A stretch of 64,000 nt of DNA from Amycolatopsis thermoflava N1165 (GCF_000473265.1 NZ_KI421511.1:3261560-3325559); one strand, 5' to 3'; counted from the stretch's first letter, positions 14,784 to 24,362 are shown. Numbers and translations are program-made. Notes: generated from the letters alone by a model not told the origin.

Positions 14784-16946
14784 GTGCAGCCTGATCCCAC
14801 CGTCGCCGAGCAGGCGGCCCTCACCAGCGGCAACGACTTCTGGCACACCACCCCGACGGCCGGGCTCCCCTCGATCACCGTCACCGACGGCCCGCACGGC
14901 GTGCGCCTGCAGGCGAGCGAGGACGACGTGGTCACCGGCCGGCCGGCCACCTGCTTCCCGCCCGCCGTCGCGACGGCCTCGACCTGGGACCCGGACCTGC
15001 TGCGCCGCATGGGCGAGGCGCTGGGCGACGAGTGCCGCGCGATGGGCGTCGCCGTGCTGCTCGGCCCCGGCATCAACCTCAAGCGCACCCCGCTGGGCGG
15101 CCGTAACTTCGAGTACTTCTCCGAGGACCCGCTGCTGACCGGCGTGCTGGCGACCGAGTGGGTGCGCGGCCTGCAGAGCCGCGGGGTCGGCGCGTCGCTG
15201 AAGCACTTCGCGGTCAACAGCCAGGAAACCGACCGCATGCGGATCAGCGCCGACGTCGACGAGCGCACCCTGCGGGAGATGTACCTGCGCGCGTTCCAGC
15301 GCGTGGTGACGCAGGCTCAGCCGTGGACCGTGATGTGCTCGTACAACCGGATCAACGGCGTCTACGCGAGCCAGAACCGCTGGCTGCTCACCGAAGTCCT
15401 GCGCGAGGAGTGGGGGTTCGCGGGCCTGGTGGTGTCGGACTGGGGCGCGGTCGCGGACCGGGTCGCCGCCGTCGCCGCCGGACTGGACCTGACCATGCCC
15501 GGCCCCGACGACACCGGCGACCGGGCGCTGGCCGAGGCGGTCGCGGACTGGCGGCTCGATCCCGCCGCGCTCCGGGCGGCCGCCGACCGGGTCCGCGCCC
15601 TGGTCGAGCGCGCCGCGGAGCGGGAGCCTGCCGAGTTCGACGCGGACGCCCACCACGCCCTCGCCCGCGAAATCGCCGCGCGGGCCGTCGTGCTGCTCAA
15701 GAACGAGGGCGGCCTGCTGCCGCTGTCCGAGGGCCAGTCGCTCGCGGTGATCGGCGAGTTCGCCCGCACCCCACGCTACCAGGGCGGTGGCAGCTCGCAC
15801 ATCACCCCGACGCGGCTGGACGACGCCCTCACCGCGCTCTCCGAATCGGCCGAGGTGCGTTTCGCGTCCGGTTACGACGACATCGACGAGGCGGTGGCGC
15901 TCGCCGCGGAGAGCGAGGTCGCGCTGGTCTTCGTCGGCAGTGAGCACGAGACCGAGGGCGCCGACCGGGAGAGCGCCGACCTGCCGCCCGCGCACCGCGA
16001 ACTGGTCGAGCGGGTCGCGGCGGCGAACCCGCGCACCGTGGTGGTGCTGTCCAACGGAGCCCTCGTGCTGACCCGCCCGTGGGAGGCGGCGGTGCCTGCC
16101 GTCGTGGAGGGCTGGCTGCTCGGGCAGGCCGGGGGCAGCGCGCTCGCCGACGTCCTGTTCGGACGGACCAACCCGTCCGGACGGCTGGCCGAGACGATCC
16201 CGGTGCGACTGGCCGACCACCCGTCCTACCTGGACTTCCCCGGCGAGAACGGGCACGTGCGCTACGGCGAGGGCCTGCACGTCGGCTATCGCGGCTTCGA
16301 CGCGCGCGAGCAGGAAGTGGCCTACCCGTTCGGGTTCGGGTTGTCGTACACTACGTTCGAGTACGGCGCCGCGCAGGCGACCGTCACGGACTCCGGCATC
16401 GAGATCCGGGTCCCGGTGACCAATACCGGGCGGCGGGACGGCCGTGAGGTCGTGCAGGTGTACGTGAGCGTGCCCGGTTCGGCGGTGCGGCGGGTGCCGC
16501 GCGAGCTGAAAGCGTTTGCGAACGTCCCGATCGCGGCGGGCGAGACGGCCGAGGTGGTGTTGCGCATCGCCCGCGAGGACCTGGCCTACTGGGACACCCG
16601 CGTGAACCGGTGGATCGTGGAGGGCGGCGAGTACCACTGCGCGGTGGGCTCGTCCTCACGCGACCTGCGCACGACGGCGGTCGCCGAAGTGATGGGCGAC
16701 GAGGTGCGGGTGCCGCTGACCGGGGAGTCCACAGTGGCCGAATGGTTCGCCGACCCGCGCGGCGCGGAACTGCTGGGACAGGCCTTCGCCGCGGCCGCCG
16801 GCGGCGGGCCGATCGGGCGGCTGGCGGCCGACCCGTCGACGATGTCGTTCGTGGGCGGCCTGCCGCTGAGCCGGATGTCCGCCTTCCCGGGCAGCCCGCT
16901 GACGGCGGACACGCTGGCGAAGCTGATCGCCGAGGTCAACGGCTGA
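14784..16946 (+). CDS. Glycoside hydrolase family 3 beta-glycosidase
   Basis: A 720-residue GH3 enzyme with the usual three parts: a TIM barrel (about 25-290), an alpha/beta sandwich (about 310-540) and a C-terminal fibronectin-III-like domain (about 590-660). The substrate-binding SLKHFAVNSQE motif is present. The catalytic nucleophile is Asp219 in GLVVSDWGAV. The acid/base is probably a Glu in the second domain (GSEHETEGADRE). No signal peptide is seen, so it acts in the cytoplasm on imported short beta-glucosides or xylosides. The start is GTG with AAGGA upstream. The TetR neighbour probably regulates it. Confidence 0.92.
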   Translation: MQPDPTVAEQAALTSGNDFWHTTPTAGLPSITVTDGPHGVRLQASEDDVVTGRPATCFPPAVATASTWDPDLLRRMGEALGDECRAMGVAVLLGPGINLKRTPLGGRNFEYFSEDPLLTGVLATEWVRGLQSRGVGASLKHFAVNSQETDRMRISADVDERTLREMYLRAFQRVVTQAQPWTVMCSYNRINGVYASQNRWLLTEVLREEWGFAGLVVSDWGAVADRVAAVAAGLDLTMPGPDDTGDRALAEAVADWRLDPAALRAAADRVRALVERAAEREPAEFDADAHHALAREIAARAVVLLKNEGGLLPLSEGQSLAVIGEFARTPRYQGGGSSHITPTRLDDALTALSESAEVRFASGYDDIDEAVALAAESEVALVFVGSEHETEGADRESADLPPAHRELVERVAAANPRTVVVLSNGALVLTRPWEAAVPAVVEGWLLGQAGGSALADVLFGRTNPSGRLAETIPVRLADHPSYLDFPGENGHVRYGEGLHVGYRGFDAREQEVAYPFGFGLSYTTFEYGAAQATVTDSGIEIRVPVTNTGRRDGREVVQVYVSVPGSAVRRVPRELKAFANVPIAAGETAEVVLRIAREDLAYWDTRVNRWIVEGGEYHCAVGSSSRDLRTTAVAEVMGDEVRVPLTGESTVAEWFADPRGAELLGQAFAAAAGGGPIGRLAADPSTMSFVGGLPLSRMSAFPGSPLTADTLAKLIAEVNG

Positions 16947-17031
16947 CCGGCGCCGCCGTCGTCCAGGACGGGAAGACGCGATCTCCACCCGGTCCTCGGC
17001 CCGCCCGGCCCTCCGCGAATGCCGCTGAACA

Positions 17032-17070
17032 CGGACGGCCCGGCGCCCCCGTCGGGCGCCAGGCCGTCCG
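17032..17070. terminator. Bidirectional terminator between GH3 and alcohol dehydrogenase genes
   Basis: A two-part stem occurs: nine perfect pairs outside (17032-17040 with 17062-17070) and seven perfect pairs inside (17042-17048 with 17054-17060). It sits six bases before the dehydrogenase stop codon. Confidence 0.65.
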
Positions 17071-17075
17071 CAGTC

Positions 17076-18200
17076 TCAGTCGAACACCACCAGGCCGCGG
17101 ATGTTGCGGCCCGCGTGCATGTCCTCGTACGCCTGCGCCACCTCGTCGAGTGTGTACTCGCGGGTGATCAGCTCCTCGAGCTTGAGCTGGCCCGCCTGGT
17201 ACATGCGCAGCAGGTTCGGGATGTCGCGGCGCGGGTTGGACTCGCCGAACAGTGAACCCTGCAGCCGCTTCTGCATGAGCGTCAGGTCGCCCAGCGCGAT
17301 CGGTGCGCCGGCCTCGGTGATGTTGCCGAGGCCGGTCAGCACGACCGTCCCGGCCTTGCGGATCGACGCCAGCGCCTGGCCGACGTGGTCGCCCCGCACG
17401 ACACCGATCGTCACGATCGTGGCGTCCGCGCCCTGCCCGTTGGTCAGCGAGCGCGCGAAGTCGGCCGCCTCCTCGATCGTGGCGAACGCGTGGGTCGCGC
17501 CGAACACCTTCGCCTTGTCCCGCTTGAACTGCACCGGGTCGACGGCGATGATCGTCTTCGCGCCGGCGTGCGCCGCGCCCTGCAGCGCGTTCGCGCCGAT
17601 CCCGCCGATGCCCATGACGATCACGACCGCGCCGGGCTTGATGTTCGCCGAGTTGACCGCCGAACCCCAGCCGGTCGGCACGCCGCACCCGACGAGCGCG
17701 GCCGCCTTCAGCGGGATGTCCTTGCCGATCTTGACCACGGAGTCCACCGACGCGGTGGTGTACTCGGCGAACGTCGAAATGCCGCACTGCTGCCCGACCG
17801 GGTTGCCGTTCTCGGTCATCCGGAAGCTCGTGGGGTCGTCCGCGCGCGCCCCGGTGAGCAGCGACGCGCCCAGGTCGCACAGGTTGGACAGCCCCTGCGC
17901 GCAGAACTCGCACTTGCCGCACGCGGGCAGGAACGAGAACACGACGTGGTCGCCGACCTCGTAGCCGGGCGTGTTCGGGCCGACCGCGGTGACGACCCCG
18001 GCGCCCTCGTGGCCGCCGACGTACGGGTACACCGCGACGGGCACGTCACCGGTGGCCACGTGGTCGTCGGAGTGGCACAGGCCGGACGCGGCCAGCTTGA
18101 CGGTGACCTCACCCTGGCGCGGGTCGTCCAGCTCCACGGTGGCGGTTTCGTAGGTGCCGGGGGCCTGGCGGACCAGGGACACCTTGGTGGTGATGGGCAT
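17076..18200 (-). CDS. Zn-dependent alcohol dehydrogenase, NDMA-dependent type
   Basis: A 374-residue medium-chain alcohol dehydrogenase resembling the actinobacterial nicotinoprotein/NDMA-dependent group (thcE-like). Catalytic zinc ligands are Cys42 (GLCHSDDH) and His64 (GGHEGAGVV). The structural-zinc cysteines are at 94, 97, 100 and 108. The Rossmann motif is VIVMGIGGIGANALQG. In this group the cofactor stays bound and is reoxidised by another electron acceptor. It lies 34 bp downstream of an aldehyde dehydrogenase gene in the same operon, so alcohol to aldehyde to acid is the expected route. Confidence 0.88.
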   Translation of the reverse strand: MPITTKVSLVRQAPGTYETATVELDDPRQGEVTVKLAASGLCHSDDHVATGDVPVAVYPYVGGHEGAGVVTAVGPNTPGYEVGDHVVFSFLPACGKCEFCAQGLSNLCDLGASLLTGARADDPTSFRMTENGNPVGQQCGISTFAEYTTASVDSVVKIGKDIPLKAAALVGCGVPTGWGSAVNSANIKPGAVVIVMGIGGIGANALQGAAHAGAKTIIAVDPVQFKRDKAKVFGATHAFATIEEAADFARSLTNGQGADATIVTIGVVRGDHVGQALASIRKAGTVVLTGLGNITEAGAPIALGDLTLMQKRLQGSLFGESNPRRDIPNLLRMYQAGQLKLEELITREYTLDEVAQAYEDMHAGRNIRGLVVFD

Positions 18201-18234
18201 GCTGCTCCTCCTCGAGCGAGCGTCCTCAGTGGAC

Positions 18235-19689
18235 TCAGAGGACGACGGTGACGACCTTTTCCTCGGTGTTGGCGAGGATCCCGCTCCAGCCGAGCTCGCG
18301 GCCGACGCCGCTGGACTTCATCCCGCCCCACGGCAGGGCCGCGTCGATCGGGGCCCAGCCGTTGACGCCGACCGCGCCGGCGCGGACCTGCGCGGCGAGG
18401 GTGTGCGCGGCGGTGACGTCCCGGGTCCAGATGGTGGCGGCGAGGCCGTAGGTGGTGTTGTTGGCGATCCGGACGGCGTCGGCCGGGTCGTCGAACGGGA
18501 TCACCGAGCCGACCGGGCCGAAGATCTCCTCGCGCGCGATCGTCATGTCGTTGTCCACGTCGGCGAAGATGGTCGGCTGCACGAAGTAGCCGGGCCGCTC
18601 GGGGCGGGCGCCGCCGGCGACGAGCCGGGCGCCCTCGGCGCGGCCCTTTTCGATGTAGCCGAGCACGCGGTCCTGCTGCTTCTTGTTGACCAGCGCGCCC
18701 ATGGTGGTGGCCGGGTCGAGCGGGTCGCCGAGGACCTGCTGCCGCGCGGCGCCGGCGAGGGCGTCCACCACGTCGGAGTACAGCGAGCGGTGCACCAGCA
18801 CGCGGGTGCCCGCGGCGCAGACCTGGCCCTGGTTGAAGAACAGGCCCATCGCGGTGCCGCCGATGGCCGCTTCGAGGTCGGCGTCGGCGAGGATGATCTG
18901 CGGCGACTTGCCGCCCAGTTCCAGGGTGATGCGCTTGAACGACTGGGCCGCGGCGACGCCGACGTGGCGGCCGACCTCGGGGCTGCCGGTGAAGCTGATC
19001 TTGTCGACGTCCGGGTGGTCGATCAGCGCCTGGCCGGTGACCTCGCCGAGGCCGGGCAGCACGCTGACCACCCCGTCGGGCAGGCCGGCCTCCTTGAGGA
19101 GCTTCGCCAGGTGCAGGATCGACAGCGGCGCGTCCTCCGGCGGCTTGACCACGACGGTGTTGCCCGCGGCCAGCGCGGGAGCGAGCTTCCACGCGGTGAT
19201 CATCAGCGGCGTGTTCCACGGGATGATGGCGGCGATGACGCCGACCGGCTCGCGGCGCGTGTAGGAGTGGGTGGGGCGGCCGAGGTAGCCGTCGGTGGGG
19301 ATGACCTGGCCGGTGATCTTGTCGGCCCAGCCGGCGAAGTGCCGGAACGTGCGGGCGGCGTTGGGCATGTCGAGGACGGTCGGCTGGCCGACGGGCTTGC
19401 CGATGTCGAGCGCTTCGAGGCGGGCGAGCAGCTCGGCGTCGCGGTCGATCAGGTCGGCGACGCGGTTGAGGATGAGGCCGCGCTGGGAGCCGGGCAGGGC
19501 GGCCCACTCGCCGGACAGCTGGGCGCGGGCGGCCTTGACGGCGGTGTCGACGTCCTGCGCCGAGGCGGCGGCGACGTCGACCAGCTTCTCCTCGGTGGCC
19601 GGGTTGAGGTCGGCGAACGTGCCCCCGGTGCCGTCGCGCCACTGGCCGGCTAGGAAGAGCTGGCTGGGGAAGGTCTCGGTGGTGGTCAC
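18235..19689 (-). CDS. NAD(P)-dependent aldehyde dehydrogenase
   Basis: A 484-residue aldehyde dehydrogenase. It shows IIPWNTPL at about 155-162, VVKPPEDAPLS in the cofactor site, FTGSPEVGR, the general base Glu257 in LELGGKSP, and the nucleophile Cys291 in NQGQVCAAGTR. The C-terminal block PWGGMKSSGVGRELG is present. The GTG at 19687-19689 is chosen because GAGGAG lies upstream and the family N-terminus begins there. It oxidises the aldehyde made by the downstream alcohol dehydrogenase. The AraC-family regulator at 20688 is a possible controller, as in the thc genes of Rhodococcus. Confidence 0.92.
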   Translation of the reverse strand: MTTTETFPSQLFLAGQWRDGTGGTFADLNPATEEKLVDVAAASAQDVDTAVKAARAQLSGEWAALPGSQRGLILNRVADLIDRDAELLARLEALDIGKPVGQPTVLDMPNAARTFRHFAGWADKITGQVIPTDGYLGRPTHSYTRREPVGVIAAIIPWNTPLMITAWKLAPALAAGNTVVVKPPEDAPLSILHLAKLLKEAGLPDGVVSVLPGLGEVTGQALIDHPDVDKISFTGSPEVGRHVGVAAAQSFKRITLELGGKSPQIILADADLEAAIGGTAMGLFFNQGQVCAAGTRVLVHRSLYSDVVDALAGAARQQVLGDPLDPATTMGALVNKKQQDRVLGYIEKGRAEGARLVAGGARPERPGYFVQPTIFADVDNDMTIAREEIFGPVGSVIPFDDPADAVRIANNTTYGLAATIWTRDVTAAHTLAAQVRAGAVGVNGWAPIDAALPWGGMKSSGVGRELGWSGILANTEEKVVTVVL

Positions 19690-19934
19690 GGGAGTGCTCC
19701 TCGGCGATCGGCGTCGACCACGACCCGGGTGGGCCGTCTGCCCCGAGGATGCTCCGCCACGTGGCGCCGGTCTTGCGTCTGCGCGCACGGCTCTTGTGCG
19801 TGCGCGCACCAGATCAGGCGCCGGGGGCAGGTGCCGCTGCTGCTCGGCGTGGAGCGGCTGCGCCGTCGAACTCACCGAGGCGCGCGGGCGTGTGGCTGCG
19901 GCTTTCGCGGGCCGAGCTCCTCCCAGCGCGGTCC

Positions 19935-20678
19935 TCACCCCTCGGCGAGCAGGTGCCGCAGGTACCGCTGCGGTGCGGCGAGGAAGTCGCGCGTCAGGCG
20001 CACCGGCAGCGCGTCGTCGTAATCGACCTGCGTGATCTCCCCGCTGTCATCGATCTGGTAGATCGTGGCGCCGGGCAGTGCGAGCAGGACCGGCGAGTGC
20101 GTGGCCACCACGATCTGGCTGCCCTGCCGGGCGAGTTCGGCCAGCCGCGCCAGCACTGCCATGCACCCGCGCACCGACAGCGCCGCCTCCGGCTCGTCCA
20201 GCAGGTACAGCCCGTTGGGTCCGAACCGGTACGTCACCAGGTCCAGGAAGGACTCCCCGTGCGAGCGTTCGTGCGGCGAGACGCCCCCGTACGCGGGCAG
20301 CAGGGGCGGTGACCCCTCGTCGCGGTCGAGGCGCTCGATCTCGGAGGCCACGTTGTAATAGGACTCCGCCCGCAGGAAGAACCCGGTGCGCGGCTTCGCC
20401 GGGCCCCAGGTCAGGACGAGGTGGTCGCCCATGACCGACTCGCTGGCGCGCGTCGCGAAGTTGAAGTTCCGGCTGCCGCCCTCGGGGTTGAACCCCGCGG
20501 CGACCGCCAGCGCCTCCACCAGGGTCGATTTGCCGCTGCCGTTCTCGCCGACCAGGAAGGTCACCCCGGGCGCCAGCGGCAGACCGCCGCTGCGGGCCAG
20601 GTGCGCCACCGCGGGCAGGGTGAACGGGTAGCGGCTCAGATCCGCGTCCGGGGCGAGCCGGACCCGCTGCACGAACAC
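19935..20678 (-). CDS. AAA/ABC-type predicted ATPase (single-domain, RecF/SMC-like)
   Basis: A 247-residue soluble ATPase. Walker A is VGENGSGKST at 43-52, a Q-loop-like region follows, a short signature-like HGES lies before LDLVTYRF, and Walker B is LYLLDEPEAALS with the H-loop in VVATHSPVLLALPG. There is no membrane partner, so it is not a transporter subunit by itself. This group (COG3910-like) has no settled function. It starts at a GTG nine bases after the AraC gene stop, so it is probably cotranscribed with that regulator. Confidence 0.8.
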   Translation of the reverse strand: MFVQRVRLAPDADLSRYPFTLPAVAHLARSGGLPLAPGVTFLVGENGSGKSTLVEALAVAAGFNPEGGSRNFNFATRASESVMGDHLVLTWGPAKPRTGFFLRAESYYNVASEIERLDRDEGSPPLLPAYGGVSPHERSHGESFLDLVTYRFGPNGLYLLDEPEAALSVRGCMAVLARLAELARQGSQIVVATHSPVLLALPGATIYQIDDSGEITQVDYDDALPVRLTRDFLAAPQRYLRHLLAEG

Positions 20679-20687
20679 CGGCGCGCG

Positions 20688-21617
20688 CTATCCCGCCACC
20701 AGCTGTGCCCGGTGCTCGCGCGGGGTGCGGCCGTACTTGGCCCGGAACGTGCGGCTGAACTGCGCCGCGTCCACCAGGCCCCACGACGCGGCGATCGCCG
20801 CGACCGGGCGGGTCGCCAGTGCCGGGTCGGCCAGGTCGTGCCAGCACCGCTCCAGCCTGCGGTCCCTGATCCAGCCGGTGATCGTCGCGCCGCGGCGTTC
20901 GAACAGTTTCTGCAGCTGGCGCAGCGAAACGTGCACCGCGGCGGCCACCTCGGACGGGGACAGCGCCGGGTCGGACAGGTGCTCGTCGATGTACCGCTGC
21001 GCCGCCGTGACCACCGTGTCCGCGGGCGGCTCGGTCTGCGCGGCGAAACACGCGGCCAGCATGTCGACCGCCGCGTCCGACAGGAAACCCGCCTCCGGGC
21101 CGGGCTGCGCCACCCGCGGGTCCAGCCCGCGCAGCAACGCCGACGTCAGCGCGCCACTGCCGGCCGAACCCGGGATCGTCACCGCCGTCAGGTCGTCCAC
21201 CCGCGGCGCCCGCGGCTTCAGCCGTCGCCGCGGCACGAGCAGCACCAGCATCTCGAAGTCGTCGTCGAAAACCAGCTCGTACGGCCGGTTCGTGTCGTAC
21301 ACGGTCAGATCACCGGGCGCCAGCCGCGCGGTGCGGCCGTCCTGCTGGACGATGCCGTGCCCGCGCAGCTGCAGCCCCACCTTGTACAGGTCGCCCGCCC
21401 GGCGCCGGATCAGGCCGCGGGTCCGCCGCGTGACCTGGCGCGTCGAGCTGACGACGGAGACCTGCAGGTCGGCCATCGGCCGGGCGTGCACCCGCCCGTG
21501 GAACCGGTTCCCGACCGAGACGACGTCCAGCGGCACGAACGCGCTGGCCAGCACGTCGCACCAGGACTCCAGGCTCGTCGCGGCGCCGGCGTCCAACGTC
21601 ATCGGGAACGCGCCCAC
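20688..21617 (-). CDS. AraC-family transcriptional regulator (FeaR-like N-domain)
   Basis: A 309-residue regulator. The N-terminal cupin-like ligand-binding region resembles the AraC-binding-like domain of FeaR (YKVGLQLRGHGIVQQDGRTARLAPGDLTVYDTNRPYEL). The C-terminal tandem HTH reads LSPSEVAAAVHVSLRQLQKLFERRG and ATRPVAAIAASWGLVDAAQFSRTFRAKYGRTPREHR. A GTG start is preceded by GAGGAGG. FeaR-type activators often control amine, alcohol or aldehyde oxidation, so the ADH/ALDH operon downstream is a plausible target; this is inference. Confidence 0.87.
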   Translation of the reverse strand: MGAFPMTLDAGAATSLESWCDVLASAFVPLDVVSVGNRFHGRVHARPMADLQVSVVSSTRQVTRRTRGLIRRRAGDLYKVGLQLRGHGIVQQDGRTARLAPGDLTVYDTNRPYELVFDDDFEMLVLLVPRRRLKPRAPRVDDLTAVTIPGSAGSGALTSALLRGLDPRVAQPGPEAGFLSDAAVDMLAACFAAQTEPPADTVVTAAQRYIDEHLSDPALSPSEVAAAVHVSLRQLQKLFERRGATITGWIRDRRLERCWHDLADPALATRPVAAIAASWGLVDAAQFSRTFRAKYGRTPREHRAQLVAG

Positions 21618-21690
21618 CTCGGCCTCCTCGCCTCGAATAACCGAACGCCCGGTCGGGTTGGCGCCATGGTACGTGGCCGGGTGCCGGGCG

Positions 21691-22998
21691 TCACCCTCCT
21701 GCCGGGGTCGCCACCCGGGCGGCGTCGCGGCGGCGCAGGTGCTCCGGCTCGGCGATGAACCGCGCGCCCAGCACCGACAGCAGGCACAACAACCCGCACA
21801 CCAGCGCGATCGGCCAGGTCTGCCCGCCGGACGCGGACGTCAGCGCGGCCGCCACGAACGGGATGCACCCGCCGACGACGGCGCCCGCGATCTCGCGGGT
21901 GAACGTGACGCCGGTGTAGCGGTAGCCGACCGGGAACAGCTCGGACATCATCGTGGCCTGCGAGGCCAGCGTGAGGTCGTTGCACAGCGTGTAGAGCAGG
22001 ACCAGCGCCGCCCAGATCACCACCGGCGTGCCGGTGTCGAGCAGGAAGAAGAACGGGTAGAACAGCAGCGCCGCCGCGGTCGCGCCGGTCATCATCACCG
22101 GCCGCCGCCCGAAGCGGTCGCACAGCCAGCCGGCGGTGGGCACCGTGACCACCTTGAGCGCGTTGGCGATGACGATGCCGAGCAGCCCGACCCACGCCGC
22201 GGCGCCGACCTCCTTGGTCAGGTAGCTCAGCGCGTAGACCGAGGGCAGGTAGCTGATCACGTTGGGCGCGACGGAGATCAGCATGCCGGGCAGGATCTTG
22301 CGGCCCGACGTGGCGAACAGCGTCCGCAGCGGCGCCCGGGTGGCGCGGCCCTCCTCCTTGGCGCGTTCGAACTCCGGGCTGTCCGGCACCTTGAGCCGCA
22401 CGATCACACCCGCGACGCCGACCAGGCAGCTGAGCAGGAACGGGATCCGCCAGCCCCAGCCGGTGAAGTCCGCGTCGGACATCAGCGCCGAGGTCAGGAA
22501 GAACACGCCGGTCGCGACCAGCGAGCCGACCGCGTTGCCCAGCGTCGGCGCGCTGGCGTTGATGCCGCGCGCCCTGGTCTCGGCGTGTTCGGCGGACAGC
22601 AGCATCGCCCCGGCGTACTCGCCGCCGGCGCCGAGCCCCTGCACCACCCGCAGCAGCACCAGCGCCACCGGCGCGAACACGCCGGCGGTGGCGTAGCTGG
22701 GCAGCACGCCGATCAGCGTGGACGCCACGGCCATCACCATCAGGGTCACGAACAGCATCGTGCGGCGCCCGACCCGGTCGCCGAGGATCCCGATGATCAC
22801 CCCGCCGACCGGGCGCGCGAAGAACCCGACGGCGAACGTGGCCAGCGACGACAGGGTCGCGACGACCGGATCACCGGAGGGGAAGAACACCTGCGGCAGC
22901 ACGAGTGCGGCGGCCGTGCCGTAGAGGGAGAAGTCGTACCACTCGAGCGCCGTGCCCACGGTCGAGCCCACCGTGGCCCGGCTGATCCGGAGTCTCAT
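21691..22998 (-). CDS. MFS transporter, MHS type
   Basis: A 435-residue 12-helix carrier. MHS marks are GSTVGTALEWYDFSLYGTAAAL, GILGDRVGRRTML, GLGAGGEYAGAMLL and DRFGRRPVMM. It starts with ATG preceded by AAGGG. It is divergent from the DUF6772-type gene at 23100, and the gap contains two copies of one LacI-like operator. It therefore probably imports the substrate of that cassette. Confidence 0.87.
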   Translation of the reverse strand: MRLRISRATVGSTVGTALEWYDFSLYGTAAALVLPQVFFPSGDPVVATLSSLATFAVGFFARPVGGVIIGILGDRVGRRTMLFVTLMVMAVASTLIGVLPSYATAGVFAPVALVLLRVVQGLGAGGEYAGAMLLSAEHAETRARGINASAPTLGNAVGSLVATGVFFLTSALMSDADFTGWGWRIPFLLSCLVGVAGVIVRLKVPDSPEFERAKEEGRATRAPLRTLFATSGRKILPGMLISVAPNVISYLPSVYALSYLTKEVGAAAWVGLLGIVIANALKVVTVPTAGWLCDRFGRRPVMMTGATAAALLFYPFFFLLDTGTPVVIWAALVLLYTLCNDLTLASQATMMSELFPVGYRYTGVTFTREIAGAVVGGCIPFVAAALTSASGGQTWPIALVCGLLCLLSVLGARFIAEPEHLRRRDAARVATPAGG

Positions 22999-23031
22999 CG
23001 CAGACCCTTCGTTGCGTCTGACGAACGTCTA

Positions 23032-23045
23032 CATTAACGTTCATG
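23032..23045. promoter_or_regulatory. LacI-type operator, copy 1
   Basis: CATTAACGTTCATG, built on the central palindrome AACGTT, lies 34 bp upstream of the leftward MFS start. Its exact reverse complement occurs at 23108-23121. A LacI gene is located four genes away in the same cassette. Confidence 0.75.
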
Positions 23046-23099
23046 GTGGCGACAGGCTACGAGTTCGCTTTCCCTGCGGTCAAGAGACAAGGAACCGCT

Positions 23100-24014
23100 T
23101 TGACTTACATGAACGTTAATGAGACGGCCCTGTCGAAGTACAACCCGCTGTCCCGCGTGCTGTGCTTCGACCGGTTCGACTCCACCACGCACGGCTGGAC
23201 CGAGCTGCTCGGCAACTACGACGGCCGCGGCGACCTGGACACCGTGGACGACCACATGCGAGACTTCCGCCCGCCGCAGCTGTCCTCGTGCACGTTCTTC
23301 GACGTCGGCACGCACGGCACGCTGAGCGGCAACTACGCGCTCAAACTCGCGACCCGCCCCTACCCCGGCCACACCGCGACCGGCATCCGCCGCCTGACGA
23401 TGGCGGGCCGCGGCCGGGTCCGCATCGAGACCCACTTCGCGTTCAAGGCGGAGGCGACCGTCGGGCACGAGGCGCCCGCGTCGGTGCCCTGGGACGGCAA
23501 CCGGCACCCGTCGGAGTCGCAGTTCGGCGCGTTCACCGTGGCCACCGACATCTGCTCGGATGGCGGCCTGCGCTACCACAACGTCATCCGCTACCAGAAC
23601 ACGAACCTCGACGGCGAGATGACCAACCGCTGGATGTACCCGGTGGTGCCGGAGCCGACGCCGCGCGACCACCAGGAGGGCAAGTTCGCCCTCCCCTACG
23701 CCGCCGACTTCACCGCGCCGGACCCGGACGACTGGCGCACCTTCGGCGAGCCGCTGGAGATGTGCGTCAACGAGGTGCCCACCAAGATCAACTGGCACTA
23801 CCTGCGCTGGGACATCGACACCAGCACGCGGTCCAATGTGGAGCTCCAGCTCAACGACCGCGTGATGGACATGCGGGACGTGCCCGTGCCGCCGTACCCG
23901 GACCGCTACGGCACGCTGGACAACCTGCTCAACTTCTACTTCTCGGTCCGCACCCACTGCGGCGTCCGCAACTTCCTGTTCCTGGACTCGGTCCTGATCT
24001 CGGTGGATTGGTGA
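23100..24014 (+). CDS. DUF6772-like protein of unknown function
   Basis: A 304-residue protein without signal peptide or membrane segments. It is rich in aromatic residues and beta-strand-like segments (CFDRFDSTTHGWTELLGNYDG, IRRLTMAGRGRVRIETHFAF, YLRWDIDTST, NVELQLNDRVMDMR). It resembles a family I recall as DUF6772, found in actinomycete sugar-utilisation loci; I do not know its activity. The overall feel is of a concanavalin-like or carbohydrate-binding beta-sandwich. The TTG at 23100 is preferred because AAGGA stands six bases upstream; an ATG at 23109 is also possible. Its start codon region overlaps the second LacI-like operator. A small coupled ORF and the LacI gene follow. Confidence 0.7.
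   Translation: MTYMNVNETALSKYNPLSRVLCFDRFDSTTHGWTELLGNYDGRGDLDTVDDHMRDFRPPQLSSCTFFDVGTHGTLSGNYALKLATRPYPGHTATGIRRLTMAGRGRVRIETHFAFKAEATVGHEAPASVPWDGNRHPSESQFGAFTVATDICSDGGLRYHNVIRYQNTNLDGEMTNRWMYPVVPEPTPRDHQEGKFALPYAADFTAPDPDDWRTFGEPLEMCVNEVPTKINWHYLRWDIDTSTRSNVELQLNDRVMDMRDVPVPPYPDRYGTLDNLLNFYFSVRTHCGVRNFLFLDSVLISVDW
23108..23121. promoter_or_regulatory. LacI-type operator, copy 2
   Basis: CATGAACGTTAATG is the exact reverse complement of the copy at 23032-23045, 76 bp away. It overlaps the translation start of the DUF6772-like gene, so binding at both sites could loop the DNA and shut both directions. Confidence 0.75.
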
Positions 24015-24022
24015 GGCACGAC

Positions 24023-24346
24023 ATGCGCTCGACGACGACGGCTGTCCTGGAACGCAACACCGTGGTCCGCGAGGACTTCGCGACCGAACCCTACGAGCTG
24101 CCGTGGGCCGCCGAGGCCCGGTTCTTCGTGCAGGCGCTCGACCTGGACGGCCCGCTGGACTTCCGCACCGAGATCTCCCCCGACGGCCTGCACTGGTGCC
24201 CGCTGGACGACGTCGAGCACCGCATCGACGCCCCCGGCCTGATCACCTGGGCGGTGAGCGGGTTCGGCCAGTGGCTGCGGGTGCGCTGCGCCGTGGGTCC
24301 CGGCACGACCGGGAAGCTGCGCATCTATCTTGTTGGCAAGGGTTGA
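24023..24346 (+). CDS. Small protein coupled to the DUF6772-like gene
   Basis: A 107-residue hypothetical protein. It is beta-rich, with no membrane segment: REDFATEPYELPWAAEARFFVQALDLDGPLDFRTEISPDGLHWCPLDD and a C-terminal WLRVRCAVGPGTTGKLRIYLVGKG. Such a layout suggests a small beta-sandwich. The ATG follows GAGG by six bases; a GTG at 24011 in a GTGA overlap with the preceding stop is an alternative. It is translationally linked to the DUF6772-like protein and is probably its partner. Confidence 0.6.
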   Translation: MRSTTTAVLERNTVVREDFATEPYELPWAAEARFFVQALDLDGPLDFRTEISPDGLHWCPLDDVEHRIDAPGLITWAVSGFGQWLRVRCAVGPGTTGKLRIYLVGKG

Positions 24347-24362
24347 TCCGGAGGTCAGGCTG

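Noticed and set aside
14757..16637. A 626-codon minus-strand open frame
   Set aside because: It is fully antisense to the GH3 glycosidase and has no domain-like sequence; long antisense frames are normal at this GC content.
19775..19812. TGCGCGCA-type repeats upstream of the aldehyde dehydrogenase gene
   Set aside because: Two GC-rich copies are present, but such 8-mers are common in this DNA and the spacing does not suggest a promoter, so no operator is claimed.
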